DNA of 64,000 nt from Aliikangiella marina (GTDB taxonomy: Bacteria > Pseudomonadota > Gammaproteobacteria > Enterobacterales > Kangiellaceae). A model generated the notes under the pieces. It was not told the DNA's origin and did not search any database. It saw only the letters and a program-made list of their open reading frames with translations. Location: the NCBI RefSeq assembly GCF_007004765.1, contig NZ_VIKR01000006.1, forward strand, positions 310,001 through 374,000. The letters run 5' to 3'. Position numbers and translations under genes: made by a program. This document shows positions 62,933 to 64,000 of this stretch, piece after piece (the first letter of the stretch is position 1; each line of letters starts with the position of its first letter).

Positions 62933-63651
62933 TTTTTGTACCCGTTCTGCAATAAGTAGCTCAAATCGGTATTTGGCTGAATTTTTTGCCGACCCATTTT
63001 GTGAGAAAACAAAAAAGCCGTATTTTCTCCGACCAGCGTTAATTGTTGTTGCGTTCTTTCTAGCGCTGAACCCTCAGGCAGCCCAATAACTTTAGTGGAT
63101 GAGTTTTTAACCAAAAATTCTGCGATCCGTTGCTCGCGGGTCTCGCCGTTATGACCCGGAGGGGAGCCGTCAAAGTAGTGTGGGTTGATTTGAAACGGCA
63201 ACACTCCCAAAGCATCGAAAGAAGGTGGTTGAATAATCGGCATATCATTTGTAGTTTTAATCGACGGACCGCAGATATTTGAACCGGCACTCCAGCCAAT
63301 ATAAGGCGTGTTATCGCTGATTTTTTGTTTAATAGCCATGAGCAAATCCAACCGATAAAGGCTTTCTAGCAAACAAAAAGTATTACCACCACCAACAACA
63401 ATCGCTTGTGCTTCCTCAATAGCGACTCTCTGATCTTTGTAGTTGTGAATGGATGTCAGATGGCAGCCTAGTTGACTAAAATAGCCGCCTACATTGGCAG
63501 CATATTGATCGTAACTTACCGTGACGCCAGCGAACGGGATAAATAATAGCTGCTCAATTTCATTGTTCAAATGCGACTTAATCAGGTGGTTAGCATGCGC
63601 TAAATAACCCGTATTGCCTGCTCTTGAGCTGCTGAGTAGTAAAAGTTTCAT
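62929..63651 (-). CDS. pepE: Dipeptidase E
   Basis: A 240-residue serine peptidase of family S51. The nucleophile is in GWSAGSNICGPSI, with VVGGGNTFCLLESLYR before it and NPHYFDGSPPGHNGETREQR with the His and Glu region after it. It cleaves Asp-X dipeptides in the cytoplasm. It heads the pepE-cmoA-cmoB set. Confidence 0.92.
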   Translation of the reverse strand: MKLLLLSSSRAGNTGYLAHANHLIKSHLNNEIEQLLFIPFAGVTVSYDQYAANVGGYFSQLGCHLTSIHNYKDQRVAIEEAQAIVVGGGNTFCLLESLYRLDLLMAIKQKISDNTPYIGWSAGSNICGPSIKTTNDMPIIQPPSFDALGVLPFQINPHYFDGSPPGHNGETREQRIAEFLVKNSSTKVIGLPEGSALERTQQQLTLVGENTAFLFSHKMGRQKIQPNTDLSYLLQNGYKK

Positions 63652-63717
63652 CCGTGCAGAAGATTCATTCGACGCTGAGAAAGCGCGTATTCTACTAGGA
63701 TTTTAGAAAATCGACTA

Positions 63718-63745
63718 GCTTGAGCGCTCGATAGAACGCTCAAGC
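63718..63745. terminator. Hairpin between tetR and pepE
   Basis: GCTTGAGCG (63718-63726) pairs perfectly with CGCTCAAGC (63737-63745), ten-base loop. It lies just past the tetR stop on the reverse strand; the following T run is weak. Confidence 0.55.
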
Positions 63746-63754
63746 GCAGGCGCA

Positions 63755-64000
63755 TTAATTTTGTAGGCCGCGTAATGTATTGTCGATGGCGGTGTTGATG
63801 AGTTCGTCTTTGTCTTCCCATCTCACCATAGGAAGGCCATAGAAAGAGCCATAGATCCCATAAATCGACAAGGTGATGACCTGGGCTGCGATTTGTTTGT
63901 TAGTGACCCTAAAGTCGCCGCGATCGATGCAACGTTGAACACAGTCGTACAGTAATTCAATATACTTACCAGTGCCTGATGACTCGTAAATGTTGAAGTT
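63755..64000 (-). CDS. TetR family regulator, C-terminal part
   Basis: The reverse strand is open from the window edge to a TAA at 63755, giving the last 81 residues of a protein: YIELLYDCVQRCIDRGDFRV, then NKQIAAQVITLSIYGIYGSF and a final amphipathic helix. This matches the ligand-binding end of TetR regulators. The DNA-binding domain lies outside the window, so the target is unknown. Confidence 0.7.
   Translation of the reverse strand, partial: NFNIYESSGTGKYIELLYDCVQRCIDRGDFRVTNKQIAAQVITLSIYGIYGSFYGLPMVRWEDKDELINTAIDNTLRGLQN

Noticed and set aside
1-64000. CRISPR array or restriction-modification genes
   Set aside because: No regularly spaced direct repeats and no cas, methylase or nuclease signature seen on either strand.

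Overview
The window looks like a moderately AT-rich marine gammaproteobacterial chromosome. The gene set (rnfABCDGE, metG next to mrp and dcd, ccoNOQP-GHI, an IscR-led suf operon, cmoAB, pepE, a DUF885 peptidase) would fit a Kangiellaceae/Oceanospirillales-type organism. That placement is inference from gene content, not from a marker-gene comparison.

Positions 1-14192 are the right part of an integrated genomic island. Its right border is a 3' fragment of a tRNA-Leu(CAA) gene (14137-14192) followed by the old tRNA terminator. A tyrosine recombinase lies just inside the border, and a phage terminase small-subunit remnant lies further in. The cargo is mostly unrecognised: a Cys-rich lipoprotein, two tandem paralogous membrane/coiled-coil proteins, a secreted PKD-type metalloprotease, a tight reverse-strand operon of small membrane, secreted and zinc-ribbon proteins, and mini zinc-ribbon genes near the border. 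Four island genes are interrupted: two frameshifts at poly-A runs and two in-frame stops. The left border is not in the window.

14.2-23.9 kb is mixed chromosomal sequence: a periplasmic solute-binding protein, a TPR protein, a secreted CTPGYWK protein, a yeiH-nudC-thioredoxin operon, a GntR(YtrA-type)-ABC transporter operon with candidate operators, and DUF2288 and DUF3016 proteins.

23.9-33.4 kb holds the Rnf electron-transport operon (A to E, reverse strand) behind metG and a small membrane protein. The divergent mrp and dcd genes follow. 33.6-42.9 kb holds a DUF599 protein, the cbb3 oxidase structural and assembly operon with an FNR/ANR-type box upstream of ccoN, and a tandem UspA protein.

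43.1-57.4 kb holds an RND/MMPL exporter, an S41 peptidase, the suf operon (iscR-sufB-C-D-S-A-T-E) with an IscR-type site over its promoter, suhB, moaB and a DUF885 peptidase. 57.4-64 kb holds a degenerate HD-GYP protein, a Na/Pi cotransporter, cmoB-cmoA-pepE, and the C-terminal part of a TetR regulator running off the window.

The chromosomal half is dominated by low-oxygen respiration and Fe-S supply: Rnf and CcoG/CcoP need Fe-S clusters and haem, Suf and Mrp deliver clusters, and the two recognisable operator sites (FNR-type and IscR-type) both respond to oxygen or Fe-S status. The novelty sits in the island cargo and in several small membrane proteins tucked beside conserved operons.
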